Positions 18,021 through 27,616 are shown, counted from the stretch's first letter. The stretch is DNA of 64,000 bases from Kribbella jiaozuonensis (GCF_005233875.1 NZ_SZPZ01000004.1:434001-498000), one strand, 5' to 3'. Made by a program: numbers and translations. Notes: a model not told the origin generated them from the sequence alone.

Positions 18021-18037
18021 TATTCGCCGGACGAATA
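18021..18037. promoter_or_regulatory. Palindromic operator before the sugar importer operon
   Basis: TATTCG-N5-CGAATA is a perfect 6-bp inverted repeat starting six bases after the LysR stop codon and 144 bases before the first permease gene. It has the T-N11-A core of LysR boxes. It shares CGAATA and the 5-base spacer with CTTTCG-TACGA-CGAATA (16990-17006) in the divergent LysR promoter. This suggests that the same regulator acts on both operons. Confidence 0.55.
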
Positions 18038-18180
18038 CTTCCGATCCGGGATGCGTCGTTGCACCTCCGCGGGCCGCCATGACTGAATGTCGGCAAGGTT
18101 AATTCCGCGAGTCGCGCCGCATTCGCAGGTGATCATTCCGAACCGCGACTCGCCGCATTTGTTCCGCGAAGGAGCCCATT

Positions 18181-19104
18181 GTGGTGACAGTCGCCGCCGG
18201 CGCACGCCTGCGCGCACAACGAGCCGCCGGACCGGCCCATCGGTCCGACTGGAAACTCGCCCTCGTGCTCATTCTCCCGGCCGCCGCCGGTTTCATCACG
18301 TTTGCCGCCGTACCGGTATTGCGTGGCATTTACCTGAGCTTCACGAGATTCCGCATCCTGACGCCGCCGACCTGGACCGGTCTGGACAATTACCGTCGAT
18401 TGCTGACCGACGCCGTGTTCTGGAAGTCGCTCGCCGTCACCGCGGAGTACGTCGTACTCTCCGTCGTCATCGGTCTCGCCGTGTCGCTGGCGACCGCGGT
18501 GATCATGCACCGGCTGACCCGCTCGGCGGTGATCCGCGGACTCGTGCTGCTGCCGTTCCTGGTGTCCGGCGTCGTCGCGGCGCTGATCTGGCAGTGGATG
18601 CTTGATCCGGGCCTCGGCATCGTCAACGTCGTGGTCAAGGCGATCACCGGCCACGAGATCCTGTTCCTCGGATCGCAGGGCTGGGTGATCCCGACGCTGG
18701 CGTTCATCGGCGTCTGGAAATCGATGGGCTACAACGCGATCCTGATCTTCGCCGGGCTGCAGACGATCGCGCCGCAGATCTACGAGGCCGGCCGGATCGA
18801 CGGCGCCAGCGAGCCGCGGATGTTCCGGTACCTGACGCTGCCGCTGCTGCGGCCGATCATGGCGATGGTCGCCGTACTGACCGTGATCAGCTCGTTCCAG
18901 GTCTTCGACCTCGTGGCCGTCACCACGAAAGGCGGGCCGGCCGACGCGTCGAAGGTGCTGCCGCTCTACATCTACGCCAAGGGGTTCAGCGAGTTCGACT
19001 TCGGCTACGCGCTGACCATGTCGATGGCGCTGTTCGTGCTGCTGCTGGCGATCACCTTCGTGCAGTTGCGGCTGCTGCGCGCCAACGAGTCCGACACGAA
19101 CTGA
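18181..19104 (+). CDS. ABC sugar transporter permease (MalF/UgpA type)
   Basis: This 307-residue membrane protein has six hydrophobic segments and the binding-protein-dependent permease signature (EAA loop) in IYEAGRIDGASEPRMFRYL. It forms the channel with the permease encoded 10 bases downstream. GGAG lies 6 bases before the GTG start. No ATPase gene is present in the cluster; sugar importers of this class often share one MsmK-type ATPase encoded elsewhere. The adjacent fucosidase suggests fucose or a fucosylated oligosaccharide as cargo. Confidence 0.9.
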   Translation: MVTVAAGARLRAQRAAGPAHRSDWKLALVLILPAAAGFITFAAVPVLRGIYLSFTRFRILTPPTWTGLDNYRRLLTDAVFWKSLAVTAEYVVLSVVIGLAVSLATAVIMHRLTRSAVIRGLVLLPFLVSGVVAALIWQWMLDPGLGIVNVVVKAITGHEILFLGSQGWVIPTLAFIGVWKSMGYNAILIFAGLQTIAPQIYEAGRIDGASEPRMFRYLTLPLLRPIMAMVAVLTVISSFQVFDLVAVTTKGGPADASKVLPLYIYAKGFSEFDFGYALTMSMALFVLLLAITFVQLRLLRANESDTN

Positions 19105-19114
19105 GGCGCCCACC

Positions 19115-19990
19115 GTGAAGCTATCCCTGGGCCGGACCGTTGCCTGGATCTACCTGGTGCTGTTCCTGGTCGTCACGCTCTTTCCCTTCTACTGGATCGT
19201 CCGTACGGCGCTGTCCAACAACTTCGCGCTGCTCGACCACCCGTCGTCACTGCTGCCGGTCGACGTCACGCTCGGGCCGTTCGAGCGGGTGCTCGGACTC
19301 GCCAGCCGTGAGCAGGCGGTCGCCGAGGGCGGATCCGGCGCCACCATCCAACTCGGCCTATATCTGCGGAACTCGGTCATCTACGCCACCGCACTCACCG
19401 TTCTGGTGGTGTTCTGTTCGCTGCTCGCGGCGTACGCGTTCTCGCGGTTGCGCTGGCGGGGCCGGGACGTGGTCTTCGGCGTCTTCCTCAGCGCGCTGAT
19501 GATCCCCGGCATCATGACCCTGCTGCCGAACTTCGTGCTGATCCACGACCTCGGCCTGACCAACACCTTCGCCGGTCTGATCCTGCCCGGCGCATTGTTC
19601 TCGGCGTTCAGCATCTTCTTCCTGCGTCAGTTCATGCTCGGGCTGCCGACCGAGATCGAGGACGCCGCGCTGATCGACGGCCTCGGCCGGTTCCGGTTGC
19701 TGTTCCGGATCACGGTCCCGATGAGCCAGGGGCCGATCACCACCCTCGCCCTGCTGACCTTCATCAACGCCTGGAACGACTACTTCTGGCCGCTGATGAT
19801 CGCCGGCAACTCCGACGTCCGGCCGCTGACCGTTGCCCTCGGCGTCTTCCAGCAGGCCTCACCGCAGACCCAGCCGGACTTCGCCGGCCTGATGGCGGCC
19901 ACCCTCGTCGCCGCGTTCCCGATGCTCGCACTCTTCACGCTCTTCGGCCGGCGCATCGTCGACTCGATCGGCTTCACCGGACTCCGGTAG
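19115..19990 (+). CDS. ABC sugar transporter permease (MalG/UgpE type)
   Basis: This 291-residue partner permease has hydrophobic segments from the N-terminus (VAWIYLVLFLVVTLFPFYWIV) onward. Its EAA loop is EIEDAALIDGLGRFRLLFRI, of the MalG type. It starts with GTG behind a GAGG Shine-Dalgarno, 10 bases after the first permease gene. It forms a heterodimer with that protein and docks the lipoprotein encoded next. The insert between the first two membrane segments (about residues 50-80) faces outside. Confidence 0.9.
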   Translation: MKLSLGRTVAWIYLVLFLVVTLFPFYWIVRTALSNNFALLDHPSSLLPVDVTLGPFERVLGLASREQAVAEGGSGATIQLGLYLRNSVIYATALTVLVVFCSLLAAYAFSRLRWRGRDVVFGVFLSALMIPGIMTLLPNFVLIHDLGLTNTFAGLILPGALFSAFSIFFLRQFMLGLPTEIEDAALIDGLGRFRLLFRITVPMSQGPITTLALLTFINAWNDYFWPLMIAGNSDVRPLTVALGVFQQASPQTQPDFAGLMAATLVAAFPMLALFTLFGRRIVDSIGFTGLR

Positions 19991-20021
19991 CCGGCCTCAT
20001 CACCTTCCGAAAGGGGAAACG

Positions 20022-21380
20022 GTGAAAACCTCACGCCTCACCAAGGTCATCACGCTCACCGCCGCCGTACTCACCGCCGTCGCCGGCTGCTCGAACGGCG
20101 GGGACTCCGGCGACGCGAGCGGCAGCACCACCGTCAACTGGTGGACCTGGTCGCCCGACCAGGCGATCGCCTACCAGCAATGCGTCCCGGCGTTCGAGAA
20201 GGCCAACCCGGACATCAAGGTGAAGATCACCAACTACAACGTCAGCGACTACTTCACCAAGCTGACCTCCGGCTTCGTCTCCGGCGACGCGCCGGACGCG
20301 TTCATGAACAGCGTGACGTTCCTCCAGTCGTACGCCGGGCAGGGGCAACTGCTCGCGCTCGACGACTACCTCAAGAAGGACAACGTCGACCTCGGGAAGT
20401 ACGCGATCGGGACCGAGGGCTGGAAGTACAAGGACGGCAAGCAGTACGCGCTGCCGATGGACTGGGCCACCGGAGCCCTGTACTACAACAAGGACCTGCT
20501 CGCGAAGGCCGGCTACACCGACAAGGACGTTGCCGCCCTCAACTGGACCTCCGGGGACGGCGGCACGTTCTGGAAGATGATCAAGCATCTGACTGTCGAT
20601 GCCGCCGGCAAGCGTGGTGACCAGCCGGGCTTCAACCCGGCGACCGTCAAGACCTACGGCCTCGGCAACCTGGAGTCCACCGGCGACCCGTTCGGCCAGA
20701 ACGCGTGGGGCTGGCTGCTGCCGAACGACGGCATCAACATCCCCGACAAGTCGCAGTGGGCGACGGTCTTCAACTACAACGACCCGAAGGTCGTGCAGTC
20801 GGTCAAGCTCGTCCGCACGCTCGCCAACGACGGCTTCACGCCGAAGCTCAACCAGTTCACCACCGCGAACAGCCAGCAGGTCGGGTCCGGGAAGGTCGCG
20901 ATGGTCGTCGGCGGCACCTGGGAGGCCGCGACGTACGCCGGGCTGAAGGGCACCAAGGTCGGTACGGCGCCACTGCCGGCCGGCGCCGACGGCAAGCGGG
21001 CGCTGATGACCAATGCCAACGGCAACAACCTCTGGGCCGGCTCGAAGCACCCGGACCAGACCTGGAAATGGGTCTCGTACCAGGAGAGCGAGGAGTGCCA
21101 GACCACCGCGTCGAAGTACAACGCGTCCTTCTTCCCGTCGATCGCGGCCTCGATGAAGGCGCTCACCGACCAGCAGACCGCGAAGGGTACGGACTTCTCG
21201 GTGTTCAACAACTACCTCGCCAGTGGCGAGCTCGTCCCGTGCCCGGTCTACAACAACGGCGCTGCCCTGACCAACGCGATGACGCCGCAGTTCGAGGCAT
21301 ACTTCACCAACAAGGCAGATGAAAGCATCTTCCCGAAGATGCAGGACCAGAGCCGCACGATGCTCGCGGAAGGCAAGTAG
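20022..21380 (+). CDS. ABC sugar-binding lipoprotein
   Basis: This 452-residue extracellular solute-binding protein of family 1 has an N-terminal lipoprotein signal with lipobox VAGC at about residues 20-23. Type-1 sugar-binding features follow: VNWWTWSPDQ, FEKANPDIKVKI and YALPMDWATGALYYNKDLL. GGGGA lies just before the GTG start. It captures the sugar outside the membrane and delivers it to the two preceding permeases. The gene follows rather than precedes the permeases. Its ligand is inferred to be L-fucose or a fucosylated glycan from the neighbouring GH95 gene. Confidence 0.9.
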   Translation: MKTSRLTKVITLTAAVLTAVAGCSNGGDSGDASGSTTVNWWTWSPDQAIAYQQCVPAFEKANPDIKVKITNYNVSDYFTKLTSGFVSGDAPDAFMNSVTFLQSYAGQGQLLALDDYLKKDNVDLGKYAIGTEGWKYKDGKQYALPMDWATGALYYNKDLLAKAGYTDKDVAALNWTSGDGGTFWKMIKHLTVDAAGKRGDQPGFNPATVKTYGLGNLESTGDPFGQNAWGWLLPNDGINIPDKSQWATVFNYNDPKVVQSVKLVRTLANDGFTPKLNQFTTANSQQVGSGKVAMVVGGTWEAATYAGLKGTKVGTAPLPAGADGKRALMTNANGNNLWAGSKHPDQTWKWVSYQESEECQTTASKYNASFFPSIAASMKALTDQQTAKGTDFSVFNNYLASGELVPCPVYNNGAALTNAMTPQFEAYFTNKADESIFPKMQDQSRTMLAEGK

Positions 21381-21387
21381 ACAACCC

Positions 21388-23706
21388 ATGCTGATCGCAT
21401 CACCCGCGGCCGGACCGCGTTCCCAGGTCGTCCCCGCCGGCACCCTCTGGTACGACCGGCCCGGCGAGCGCTGGTTCGAGGCGCTGCCCGTCGGCAACGG
21501 CCGCCTCGGCGGCATGGTGTACGGCGGGGCACCGGCCGAGCGGATCGACCTGTCCGAGTCGACGGTGTGGTCCGGCGGACCGTCGCCGTGGACCGCCGAC
21601 CTGAGTCCGACCGCCCGGGAGCAACTGCCGAACGTCCGGAAGTTGCTCTTCGCGGGTGAGTACGCCCAGGCCCAGCAGCTGGCAGGCGAGCACCTGCTGG
21701 GCACCCGGGCCTCCTTCGGCACGAACCTGCCGCTTCCCTACTTGTCCCTGACCTTCGACCACGGGTCGGTGACCAACTACCGGCGAGCGCTCGACCTCGA
21801 CACGGGGCTGGCATCGGTCAGCTACGAGGCCGACGAGGTCCGCTTCACCCGGGAGGTCCTCGCGTCGCATCCGCACGGCATCATCGCCGTACAGCTGACG
21901 GCGAGCCGGCCCGGAGCGATCAGCTTCACGGCGCGGCTCGACGGATCGGTCTTCCCGGGGACGACCGGGACCGGGATCGCGTTCAGCGGCAAGGCCGTCG
22001 AGTCGTTGCACAGCGACGGCTCGACGGGAGCTCTGGTCGAGGTCCGCGGGCACGTCGAGGCGAGCGGCGGGACGACGACGCTCACCGAGGGCAGGTGTGA
22101 GGTCGTCGGCGCGGACTCCGCCGTACTGTTCGTTGCCGTTGGCACCGACTGGGACAGCGCCGATCCCGTGCGGCAGGTGTCGGAGCTGTTGGTTGCGGCG
22201 GTCGAGGCTGGGTACGACGAGGTCCGCGCCGCGCATGTGGACGACCACTCGGGTCTGATGCGGCGGGTGTCGCTGGACCTGGGCGGCGAGCGGGACGACG
22301 TACCGACGGATCGGCGGCGGGAAGGGCTGGCTTCGGGAGAGCGGGACGACGGGCTGCTGGCGCTGTACTTCCAGTACGGCCGCTACCTCACCGTGGCCGG
22401 GTCGCGCGCCGACTCGCCGCTTCCGCTGGCACTGCAGGGATTGTGGAACGACGGTCTGGCGAGCAGCGCCTCGTGGAGCAACGACTTCCACCTCGACATC
22501 AACACCCAGCAGAACTACTGGGCCGCCGAATCCACCAACCTCGCCGAGTGCCACACTCCCCTCTTCAGCTTCCTCGAGCGACTCGGTGCCAGCGGCCGTT
22601 CGACTGCGACGCAGATGTACGACACCCCCGGCTGGGTCGCGCACACGGTCACCGACGCCTGGGGCTACTCCGCACCGGGCACCGCGCTGGGCTGGGGCCT
22701 CAACGTCACCGGCGGCGCGTGGCTCGCCACCCACCTCTGGGAACACTACGAGTACGGCGGAGACCTTGCCTTCCTGCGTGACGTCGCCTATCCCGTCCTG
22801 CGGGACGCCGCGCTCTTCCAGCTCGCGTACCTGACCGAGGACCCGGCCACCGGCAACCTCGTCGGCGGCCCCTCCGAATCACCCGAGAACTGGTACGTCG
22901 CCCCCGACGGATCCCGCTGCTCCGTTGCCATGGGCAACACTGTGGACACGGTCTTCGCCACTGCGATCCTGCGCGACTGCAGTGCCGCCGCGGAGGTACT
23001 GGGTGTAGACGCCGAGCTGCAGCAGCGGATCACGGCGGCTCTCACGCGGATGACGCCGTACCGCGTCGGCCGCCACGGTCAGCTGCAGGAGTGGCTGCAC
23101 GACTTCGAGGAGGCCGACCCGGCCCATCGACACACCTCCCACCTCTGCGCGCTGTACCCCGAACGCCAGATCACGCCGCGCAGTACTCCGGAGCTCGCCC
23201 GCGCCGCCGAGGTCACGATCGAGCGACGGCAGAGCGCGGACGGCTGGGAGCAGACCGAATGGGTCGAGGCCAACTTCGCCCTGTTCTACGCCCGCCTCCT
23301 GCAAGGCGACCAGGCGCTCGTCCACCTCATCAGCCTGGTGGCCGACGCCAGCGAGGCCAACCTGCTGAGCTACTCGGTCGGCGGCGTCGCCGGAGCCGCC
23401 CAGAACATCTACTCGTTCGACGGCAACGCAGGCGGCACCGCCGCGGTGGCCGAGCTCCTGGTCCAATCCGACCCCACCGAACTCGAGCTACTCCCGGCCC
23501 TCCCGACCAGCTGGCCGAACGGCTCCGTCCACGGCCTCCGGGCGCGCGCCGGCCTCACCGTCGACATCACCTGGACAGACGGCCGCCTCGCCCACGCCAC
23601 CATCCACCCAGCGCAGTCCGGCCAGCACAGTGTCCGGTACGGCAATCACATCCTCGACCTCGATCTGACCGGTCAGGAGCCGATCACGATCACGGTCCAG
23701 GACTAG
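21388..23706 (+). CDS. GH95 family alpha-L-fucosidase
   Basis: The 772-residue protein matches glycoside hydrolase family 95 throughout. It has LPVGNGRLGGMVYGG near the N-terminus, a catalytic (alpha/alpha)6 barrel with SESPENWY (probable acid Glu), and the end segment LELLPALPTSWPNGSVHGLRAR. Most members cleave alpha-1,2-L-fucose; some act on L-galactose. In the usual Asn-x-Asn active-site pair, the first residue is Asp370 here (HLDINTQQNYW; Asn372 kept), which may change activity. No signal peptide is visible, so it may act on imported oligosaccharides. It starts 7 bases after the binding-protein gene. Its stop shares CTAG with the convergent regulator. Confidence 0.88.
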   Translation: MLIASPAAGPRSQVVPAGTLWYDRPGERWFEALPVGNGRLGGMVYGGAPAERIDLSESTVWSGGPSPWTADLSPTAREQLPNVRKLLFAGEYAQAQQLAGEHLLGTRASFGTNLPLPYLSLTFDHGSVTNYRRALDLDTGLASVSYEADEVRFTREVLASHPHGIIAVQLTASRPGAISFTARLDGSVFPGTTGTGIAFSGKAVESLHSDGSTGALVEVRGHVEASGGTTTLTEGRCEVVGADSAVLFVAVGTDWDSADPVRQVSELLVAAVEAGYDEVRAAHVDDHSGLMRRVSLDLGGERDDVPTDRRREGLASGERDDGLLALYFQYGRYLTVAGSRADSPLPLALQGLWNDGLASSASWSNDFHLDINTQQNYWAAESTNLAECHTPLFSFLERLGASGRSTATQMYDTPGWVAHTVTDAWGYSAPGTALGWGLNVTGGAWLATHLWEHYEYGGDLAFLRDVAYPVLRDAALFQLAYLTEDPATGNLVGGPSESPENWYVAPDGSRCSVAMGNTVDTVFATAILRDCSAAAEVLGVDAELQQRITAALTRMTPYRVGRHGQLQEWLHDFEEADPAHRHTSHLCALYPERQITPRSTPELARAAEVTIERRQSADGWEQTEWVEANFALFYARLLQGDQALVHLISLVADASEANLLSYSVGGVAGAAQNIYSFDGNAGGTAAVAELLVQSDPTELELLPALPTSWPNGSVHGLRARAGLTVDITWTDGRLAHATIHPAQSGQHSVRYGNHILDLDLTGQEPITITVQD

Positions 23707-26452
23707 GCGGATTCGAGGCGGCTCAGGGGCAGGTGGCCCAGTTGTTTGCGGGAGGTGATGTCGAGCTTCAGGTAGATCTTCCGCAGGTGCCAGTCGACGG
23801 TGTGCCGGCTGATGTAGAGCTCGGCTCCGATCTCGGGGTTGGAGAGGCCGTCCCGGGCGAGCCGGGCGATCTGGGATTCCTGGCTGGTGAGTAGGCGGCT
23901 GTGCTCGGTGCGGCTGCGGGCCGAGCCGCCGGCGGCGAGCACCTCGCGGCGGGCGCGTTCGGCGTACGCCTCGGCTCCGATCTGGGTGAACAGGTCGTGT
24001 GCGGCCTGGAGTTGCACGCGGGCGTCCTTGCGTCGGGCGTCGCGGCGCAACCATTCGCCGTACAAGAGCCGTGCGCGGCCTAGGTGGACGGTGATGCGTG
24101 TCTGCTCGAGGCGCTCGATCGCCTCCCGGTAGAGGGCTTCGGGGTCGTCGCTCAGGAGTGCGCGCGACCAGGCCTGCACGCCGAGCGCCCAGTTCGTGCC
24201 GGCGGCGGCGGTTCGTTCCCGGACCTGTCGCAGGGCAGCGGCAGCCTCCTCCTGTGCGCCGCTTCGCCAGGCCGCTTCGACCAGTTCGACCTGGGCGAAG
24301 CCGTAGAGGCCCAGGTCGTCGAACTCACAGGCCTTCCGGGCCGCCGACAGCGCGACGTCGTACCGCCCGAGAGCGTTGTGCAGGATGGCGCTCACGTAGC
24401 CCATGCCACCGATCCATCGGGCCTCGCCGCGCTCGGTCGTGTCCTCGACATCGGCACGGAACCGGTCGGCAAACTCCAGCGGAGCAACGCCGCGCCATGC
24501 GGCCAGCAACATCGGCGGGTAGTTCACGGCCGCGCCACCCGTCGCCGTGGAGATCGCGTTGCCCTCCTCCATCAGCGCCGACGCCGCCGCGAACTCGCCG
24601 CTGTGCAGATGGACGACGGCGCGGTAACCGAGTGCGAGCGGTAGCAGCGAGAGCGCACCGGACTCCCGGCACAACCGGACCGCCTGCGAGGCCAGGTCGT
24701 GCCATTTCCGGTCGTCCCACAGATCGCCCGCAACCAGCCAGGGCAGCCAGAACCACCGCAGTACGACGTTCTCGTCGGCGCCGGCGAAGGCATCCAGGGC
24801 CTGCCGCAGCGGCGCGACGCCGGCCACATAGCCGTCCGTGAACCGGGTCGCCAGCCCATCGAGAAGAAGATCAGTCGGACGTAAGTCGGTCCCGGCCGAC
24901 AGAGCGGTCCGCGCAGCAACGGCTACTTCACGCGAGCCGACCGGGCCATGCAGGCGACCGGCGTAGATCGTAGCGCCGAGCGCCTCCAGGTAGGTGTCGC
25001 GCGCCGTCTCGACGTCAAGCGGAGCGAGCAGGTCGGCCGCGGCGAGCAACGGGGCCGGCGCACTGGCGCCACGATTGAGCACGAACACGATCTGCGCCTG
25101 GAGTCGAGCGACCATCGCGCGACCGAGATCGTCCATCGGGCAACCCGCTGCCAAAGCCAGCAGCGCGGTCGCGGCGTCGAGCGCGCCCGACTCGAACTTC
25201 GCCCGCGCGGCCGCAAGAGTTCGCCGGCCACGACGGCGCGGGTCCGGGGTCAGCTCGGCAGCTCGCTCGAGAAACGCAGCAGCAGCGGCTATGCCGCCCC
25301 GAGCCTCGGCCCGTACGGCGGACTGCTCCAGCTGATCGGCCACGGACTCGTCCGGCCACAACGTCGCCTGGCCGCGATGCCAGGCGTGCCGATCGGGTTC
25401 GAGTACGGCGTCGATCGCGCTGGCCAGCGCATTGTGCACAGCAAGCCGGTCCGTTGCGGACGCGGACCGGTAGATCGCTGAGCGCACCAACGGATGACGG
25501 AACCGGACGTGGGCGCGAAGATCGATCAGTCCCTCCTGCTGCGCAGCCGCGGCGGCATCGGATCCGAGGCCCAGGAGAGTCGCCGACCGCCACAGCAGTG
25601 CGACGTCTCCCATCGGCTCGGCCGCCGCCGTCAGCACGAGCTGTCGGGTGTCGGCCGGAAGGGCCTCGAACTGTCGCAGGAAGCTCTGCTCGATCTGCGT
25701 CGCCAGCGGCGCCGCGTCCGCGAGTTGATAGCCGCCGGCAAGCTCTGCCGGGTTCAGGACCCGAGGAAGCTCGAGGATCGCGAGCGGATTGCCGCGAGAC
25801 TCGCGATGACCCGATCCCGGACCTGCTCGTCGAGGCGTCCGGGCCAGGCCGCGTCCAGGAGCGCGCGGGCGTCGTTGTGCCTGAGTCCGCCGAGCACCAG
25901 CTCGGGAAGCCCGGCCAGCTCCCGCACCTGACTCGGCTGACGTACGGCGAAGACCAGCCCGACCGACTCGGCCAGCAACCGGCGCGCAACGAACGCGATC
26001 GTCACCAGCGATTCCGTGTCCAGCCACTGAGCGTCGTCGATCACGCACAGCAGCGGCTGTTCTTCCGCGGCCTCCGCGAGGAGAGCGAGTACGGCGAGCC
26101 CGACGACGAAGCGGTCCGCCGGTCCGTGCGCGCTCAGCCCGAAGGCCGCGTCGAGTGCATCCCGTTGCGGCTCGGGCAGTCGCGCCTTCAACGGAAGCAT
26201 GGGCGCACAGAGCTGATGCAGACCCGCATAGGCGAGCTCGGTCTCGTACTCCACGCCCGCCGCTCGGGCCAGCCGGAAACCCGACGCGGTGCGGAGCGCG
26301 TACCCGAGCAACGCCGACTTTCCGATGCCGGGCTCGCCGCGCACGACCAGGACCTGACTCTGACCGGATCGCAGGTTGTTCAGCAGCTGATCCACCTGCC
26401 GGCACTCTGCGTGCCGCCCCAGTAACCCATACCTGGGATGTTCGGTGGACAT
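23703..26452 (-). pseudogene. LAL-type LuxR regulator broken by a single-base frameshift
   Basis: The first 217 residues, from the ATG at 26452, hold a P-loop (RGEPGIGKSALLGY) and Walker B (CVIDDAQWLD). The remaining 700 or so residues lie in another frame: SRGNPLAILELPR, a helical region, and a C-terminal LuxR helix-turn-helix (LTSQESQIARLARDGLSNPE, then HTVDWHLRKIYLKL). The frames meet near 25801, where one base is missing compared with the paralogue at 50012-52783 (DQIVAETHGNPLAILELPR). Restored, it would have about 916 residues. Both halves keep good coding sequence, so the break is recent or an assembly error. Confidence 0.8.
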
Positions 26453-26494
26453 AGCTCGGACGTTACCTCAGCCCGGGCGAGGAAGAATACGAAT

Positions 26495-26896
26495 ATGACG
26501 ACGACTGAGATATCGCCGGACGGCGCGGTGACGAAGACGGCCGCAGGCTCCGTGGCTGAGGTGGCGGCGCGATTCCGGGGGCTTCTCGATGCCAAGGGCG
26601 TGATGGTGTTCGCGATCATCGATCAGGCGGCCGCAGCTCAGACCGCCGGACTGTCACTCCGCGACACCGTGCTGATCATCTTCGGTAACCCGGCGGCCGG
26701 TACTCCGGTGATGGCGGCCGCACCGCTGGCCGGTCTGGACCTTCCGCTGAAGGTCCTGATCTGGGACGACGCGGGAGTGACCCGGGTCAGCTACTACTCC
26801 CCCGAGAGCATCGCCGACCGCCACAACCTCAGCCCTGCCACCGCTGCCGGGCTGTCCGCTATCAATGCACTGACCGACGCCCTGACCAAGGCCTGA
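26495..26896 (+). CDS. DUF302 domain protein
   Basis: This 133-residue protein contains a DUF302 domain from about residue 20, recognisable in VMVFAIIDQAAAAQTAGL, VLIIFGNPAAGTPVMAA and LPLKVLIWDDAGVTRVSYYS. The function of the family is not established. It has no signal peptide. GAGGAAG lies before the ATG at 26495, and the gene is divergent from the LAL regulator, with 42 bases between the starts. Its last codons include an 11-bp tandem duplication around the stop (CTGACCAAGGC twice). Confidence 0.82.
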   Translation: MTTTEISPDGAVTKTAAGSVAEVAARFRGLLDAKGVMVFAIIDQAAAAQTAGLSLRDTVLIIFGNPAAGTPVMAAAPLAGLDLPLKVLIWDDAGVTRVSYYSPESIADRHNLSPATAAGLSAINALTDALTKA

Positions 26897-26911
26897 CCAA
26901 GGCCTGACAGG

Positions 26912-27145
26912 TCAGTCGCGACGCTTCTGGACCAGCCAGCCGGCGCCGACGCCGAGGATCAGCAGGATGAGCATGGTGAGCCACAAAGGCGACCTGATGT
27001 TCCAGAAGAACAGGGTGATGTTGGTTTCGTCCTGGTTCTGCAGGGCGAAGACCACTGCCAGCACCATGACGACGGCGGCGCCGATCTGTTTGGGTGAGGG
27101 CCGCCAGCCCCGCTTCTTCTCACCCTCGGCCTGAGTGTCGCTCAT
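26912..27145 (-). CDS. LapA-like (DUF1049) small membrane protein
   Basis: This 77-residue protein has two hydrophobic segments: QIGAAVVMVLAVVFALQNQ (about residues 20-38) and LWLTMLILLILGVGAGWLV (about 53-71). The FALQNQDETNITLFFWNI linker between them is typical of LapA-domain proteins. The N-terminus is charged and cytoplasmic, and the protein ends in KRRD. In other bacteria, LapA proteins take part in envelope or lipopolysaccharide assembly; in actinobacteria the role is unknown. Confidence 0.8.
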   Translation of the reverse strand: MSDTQAEGEKKRGWRPSPKQIGAAVVMVLAVVFALQNQDETNITLFFWNIRSPLWLTMLILLILGVGAGWLVQKRRD

Positions 27146-27214
27146 GGTTCCATAGCAGCACGCGCACCTTCGATGTCAAGGCAGACATGCCTGGCTGCAA
27201 CAGTCTTGTAGTGC

Positions 27215-27610
27215 TCAGGCCAGGATCGGCAGAAGACCGAGGATCGGCGCCCCGAGGGCTCCGAGGAACTGCGCGAGGATGCGGATCGGCGCGACGAGCG
27301 CCGAGCCGGCCGAGGCCAGTGAGCCCGCAGCGAGGAGGATGCGGGTCAGACGCTCGAGCCGTGGTGCGATCCGGGCGCGGTCCGGCTCCAGCTGACGCAG
27401 CCCGGACTCGACGTCGCCAAGTTCCTTCTCCGCCGCAACGGACGTTGCCGGGTCGAGCCGGGTCGCCCGGACGCCGGCCCGCAGTTCGGCGTACGCCTGC
27501 CAGGCCTGCTCCGGCGTGACCACCATGCCGGTCTGCCCGCCGGTGATGTGCTGATCGCGGCCGACGTTGTTGATGTTGCCGGCGTTCTGGTTACCGATGT
27601 TGAAGGTCAT
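27215..27610 (-). CDS. Small protein with N-terminal INNVGRDQ motif, last gene of USP-FHA operon
   Basis: The 131-residue protein has three parts. An N-terminal Asn/Gly/Gln-rich segment, NIGNQNAGNINNVGRDQHI (residues 4-22), is followed by a charged helical region (about 33-85) and a hydrophobic C-terminal third (about 90-131). The INNVGRDQ core (13-20) also occurs in the FHA protein encoded six bases upstream, so the two may interact through it. Short Asn/Gly repeats of this style resemble amyloid-forming signalling motifs in some NLR-like and RHIM systems. That link is a hypothesis. I recognise no named family. Confidence 0.72.
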   Translation of the reverse strand: MTFNIGNQNAGNINNVGRDQHITGGQTGMVVTPEQAWQAYAELRAGVRATRLDPATSVAAEKELGDVESGLRQLEPDRARIAPRLERLTRILLAAGSLASAGSALVAPIRILAQFLGALGAPILGLLPILA

Positions 27611-27616
27611 CGCGAT

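Noticed and set aside
25754..25830. Programmed ribosomal frameshift in the LAL regulator
   Set aside because: No slippery heptamer or downstream structure is evident, and the paralogue is read in one frame.
26881..26905. 11-bp tandem repeat at the end of the DUF302 gene
   Set aside because: Only two copies, spanning the stop codon; a small slippage duplication with no further structure.
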